Assembly (NCBI GenBank): GCA_028703495.1
Contig: JAQVMT010000001.1
Coordinates: forward strand, 215,117-279,116
Length of the DNA: 64,000 nucleotides
Direction of reading: 5' to 3'
DNA from: Clostridia bacterium
GTDB lineage: Bacteria; Bacillota; Clostridia; Christensenellales; CAG-314
Part shown: in pieces, positions 61,158 through 64,000 of the stretch
Numbering within the stretch: the stretch's first letter is position 1
How the letters are laid out: every line of letters starts with the position of its first letter
Notes under the pieces: model-generated
Told to the model about the DNA's origin: nothing
Databases searched by the model: none
Seen by the model: only the letters and a program-made list of their open reading frames with translations
Program-made: the position numbers and the translations under genes

Positions 61158-61230
61158 TTGACAAGCTGAATTCGTTATGCTAGACTTAAATAGTCTTGAT
61201 ATAAGGACTAAATTTATTTAAGACTATATC
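61158..61230 (+). promoter_or_regulatory. Promoter and candidate MarR operator region
   Basis: TTGACA-17-TGC TAGACT; AGACTTAAATAGTCT inverted repeat overlaps the -10; further GGACT and AAGACTAT half-sites. Confidence 0.6.
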
Positions 61231-61339
61231 AAATCAAAGTAGTAGCGGAACACGCAAGAGTAACCGATGCGGCGACTTCGTAGAAATACGTGTGTCGGCT
61301 GTCGGTATCGGAAATTACGGAATCGATGAGGATAGACGG

Positions 61340-61846
61340 ATGGATAGAGAATTTAATGACAAATTAAGTCAAGCGATTGACGAGATGATGATGAAGATGT
61401 TCAGCGGGGTGCTTGTTCCGATACAGCGCAGCACGCGCAACAGCAATGTCGGTAGGGAATTTATGTCACTGCGCCCCGTGCAGCATAAGATTTTGAGCAC
61501 TCTTTCGATGAAGGGTGAAAGCTGCATTTCGGAAACTGCAAAGGCGGCGAGTACGTCATACAAAAATATGGCGGTAGTGGTAGATGATTTGGTTCAAAGA
61601 GGGTTGGTTGCGCGTAACGTTGATGAGAACAACAGACGGTTTGTGAAATTGCGGCTGACCGAAGCAGGTGAAAAGTTTGTGAATGAATTCGAGGATTGTG
61701 CATCTATTTATGCGGAAAAGCTATTCGATGAGGCACTTTGCCACGAGGAGCAAGAGGAATTATATAGATGCATATGCAAGGTCACGGAACTTGCATGCAA
61801 AATGGAGCAGGTTGCAGAGAAGAACGATTCGAGCTTTAGCGATTGA
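61340..61846 (+). CDS. MarR-family transcriptional regulator
   Basis: SLRPVQHKILSTLSMKGESCISETAKAASTSYKNMAVVVDDLVQRGLVARNVDENNRRFVKLRLTEAGEKFV; alternative GTG start at 61292. Confidence 0.85.
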   Translation: MDREFNDKLSQAIDEMMMKMFSGVLVPIQRSTRNSNVGREFMSLRPVQHKILSTLSMKGESCISETAKAASTSYKNMAVVVDDLVQRGLVARNVDENNRRFVKLRLTEAGEKFVNEFEDCASIYAEKLFDEALCHEEQEELYRCICKVTELACKMEQVAEKNDSSFSD

Positions 61847-62286
61847 GTTTTATTCGAGCTTCCATAAAGCGCGATAATCCGAAATCGACATTTTATCCAA
61901 AAGGTGCAAAGGCAAAGCAATCGCTAACCCGACGGAGCGAAGCTTACAAAGGATTAATGGCAAGCCGACTAAATATTTAAGTACAGTGCATAGATGTAGA
62001 GAGTACGTGGAGCGCGTGGAACGTATAATGGAGATTTAGACAAGCAATTACAATAAGGCAAGAGAAACTTGGAAAAATTCATCGTGTGATGCGTGCTACG
62101 TGTATCTTGTCTTGGTCGTGTATATCTATATATACTCCCTTCGGCCAAAGAGCCACCTGTTGCCCGCTTGGCGCGACTTATTCCCAAGAGGTTTTTGTGA
62201 CGGAGGCCATGTATATAAAAACGCAAGCTGAAAACTCGGTATTTAATTGCAACAGACTGCAATTGATATATAAAACGGAGGTATTT

Positions 62287-64000
62287 ATGAAAAACAAGAA
62301 ATTAATTATGTTATTGCTTCTAATGCTGGTGGCGGCGTTTGCCGTTACTATGTCATCGTGCGCAAAAGACCAAGTCTTTACCGTTGCGTTCGATGTTGAC
62401 GGTGGTACGCCGATCAATCCCATCGAGGTGAGCGAGGGCAAGCTGTGTGCCGAGCCGGTAACGACCAAGGAGGGATACACCTTCGGCGGATGGAGTCTCG
62501 AGGGAGTCGACTACTCGTTTGACAATCCCGTGATTCAAAGCATAACTCTTAAGGCAGTTTGGATTATCAACACATACACGGTTAAATTCGACTATGCCTA
62601 TCGTGCCGAAAGCGTTGAGGTGGAGTACGGAAATGCCGTTGCTCAACCCGAATTGCCCGAGCGTGAAGGCTACGAATTTTCGGGATGGTACGTTGACGAA
62701 GAGGCGTACGATTTTGACTTGCCTGTTGTTGCCGATTTGGTAATTAAGGCAGTATGGAAGGTTAACACCTACAAGGTAACATACATTGTGGACGGAGAAG
62801 TCTTTGCGGAGAAAACGGTGGAATACGGACAAGTTGCTCCTTATATAACTGCTCCGACAAAGGAATTATTCGATTTTATCGGCTGGTTCGATGAGGGCGG
62901 TGCATACGACTTCGAAATGTCGGTAAAAGCCGATATCGAGTTAACTGCGGCATACTCGTTGAACTTAGGCGCGTACAAGTCCGATTTATGCAGCAAGCTT
63001 TCCCTGTACAAATCCGAATTAGAGGGTGAGGGCTTCAGATACAACTATACTCAAGCAAATTGGAATATGATATGCGGGCTTTGCGATAACGGAATTATCG
63101 CGGTCAACGCTACAGAAACCGAAGCGGATGCTCTTGTCGCATATGAAAAAGCGAAAGGCGATATGGCAGCGGTGGAAACGCTTTCCGGCAAGCTGCAAAC
63201 CTATTACAATTCACTTTCTCAAGACAATTACTTCGATGAGGATTGGGCGAATATCCAATCGATTTACCAAACCGCCGTGGAAAATATGCAGGCATATGAA
63301 GGCGGAATACCATATCCCGAAACGATAGTTGATAACGCAATCGCCGCTATGGATGCGGTAACGACAAAGGCGGAAAACAGAATTATCGCCGCTTCCGAAG
63401 CCGACAAGAAAATCCGCGACCTCAATACTTACGTCGATTCGCTTAACCCGAGGAATTATCTGTTGAAGAACTGGGAAGCTGTGTTGGAAGCTAAAGCTCA
63501 GGGAACGGCAAACATCAAGGCAGCCGTCGAAAACGGCATTAATGCGGTTTGTGGTGAATATGAGACCGCATTGACTAAAATAAATGCAATCCCCTTCACC
63601 GACAATATTTATTATAGAGTAGAATTCGTCGTTGAAGGTCAAACGACATTCAAGATTGACGTAATCAGTGGTCAAACTGCGACCTATCCCGGCAGAACTC
63701 CTTCAAAAGCGGGTTGTACGTTCTTGGGCTGGTCGCTTGACGGTAGCATTTTTGATATGAAAACTCCCGTTACCGCCGATTTGACGCTCAATGCGGCATT
63801 CAGCGTGGCAAAGATAACCGTAACCTTTATGCTTAACGAAAGCGATGTATACAAAACGGTAGAAATCGAATCTGGAACGGCAGTGGCACAACCCGAAAAC
63901 CCCACAATGGACGGCTTCAAGTTTACATACTGGTCGACCTCGGTGGGAGCAAGCAAGGCATACAACTTTGCAACTGTCCTAACCGCAAACACAGTGCTTT
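62287..64000 (+). CDS. Lipoprotein with InlB B-repeat-like domains and helical repeat module, truncated by window end
   Basis: MKNKKLIMLLLLMLVAAFAVTMSSC lipobox; FDVDGGTPINPIEVSEGK...EGYTFGGWSLEG; EGYEFSGWYVDEEAYDFD; GGAGG RBS; frame open to base 64000. Confidence 0.87.
   Translation, partial: MKNKKLIMLLLLMLVAAFAVTMSSCAKDQVFTVAFDVDGGTPINPIEVSEGKLCAEPVTTKEGYTFGGWSLEGVDYSFDNPVIQSITLKAVWIINTYTVKFDYAYRAESVEVEYGNAVAQPELPEREGYEFSGWYVDEEAYDFDLPVVADLVIKAVWKVNTYKVTYIVDGEVFAEKTVEYGQVAPYITAPTKELFDFIGWFDEGGAYDFEMSVKADIELTAAYSLNLGAYKSDLCSKLSLYKSELEGEGFRYNYTQANWNMICGLCDNGIIAVNATETEADALVAYEKAKGDMAAVETLSGKLQTYYNSLSQDNYFDEDWANIQSIYQTAVENMQAYEGGIPYPETIVDNAIAAMDAVTTKAENRIIAASEADKKIRDLNTYVDSLNPRNYLLKNWEAVLEAKAQGTANIKAAVENGINAVCGEYETALTKINAIPFTDNIYYRVEFVVEGQTTFKIDVISGQTATYPGRTPSKAGCTFLGWSLDGSIFDMKTPVTADLTLNAAFSVAKITVTFMLNESDVYKTVEIESGTAVAQPENPTMDGFKFTYWSTSVGASKAYNFATVLTANTVL

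Noticed and set aside
62090-62230. Structured GC-rich leader (CTTCGGCCAAAGAGCCACCTGTTGCCCGCTTGG) as a riboswitch
   Set aside because: No recognised aptamer consensus; cannot be supported without covariance search.
63211-63675. 154-aa minus ORF near the right edge
   Set aside because: Antisense to the truncated lipoprotein frame, which has signal peptide, lipobox and repeats.

Overview
The window is a typical bacterial chromosome segment. Gene content and order (rpmG-secE-nusG-rplK-rplA-rplJ-rplL, infC-rpmI-rplT, rplM-rpsI, tandem M42 peptidases, PilT, DUF4364) suggest an uncultured low/moderate-GC Clostridia-like Firmicute; this is inference. Housekeeping content: glyA (truncated at the left edge), a clostridial-type aroE-aroB-aroA-aroC operon, translation operons, a TrmH-type methyltransferase, YebC and a ferredoxin. 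Accessory content: two giant subtilase (S8 + PA domain) proteins fused to BspA-like leucine-rich repeats (2747 and 2191 aa); two lipoproteins combining InlB B-repeats with a repeated helical module, each near a MarR-like regulator; a 1085-aa membrane-anchored protein built from about five divergent copies of one unassigned domain; and a 721-aa N/G/Q/Y-rich, prion-like intracellular protein. The main unexplained signals are: (1) four proteins with recognisable enzyme folds but substituted catalytic residues (transglutaminase-like, M1-like, RlmD/TrmA-like, alpha/beta-hydrolase-like); (2) a palindromic MITE-like element in three copies, each just upstream of a strong extended -10 promoter, two of them driving translation operons with an identical 53-nt spacing; (3) many different short intergenic tandem or direct repeats (periods about 34-117 bp), often abutting gene 3' ends; (4) a probable AUC start codon for infC. 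No CRISPR array, rRNA, confident tRNA, phage or transposase gene was found. All calls come from reading the sequence and the supplied ORF translations; no database search was run.
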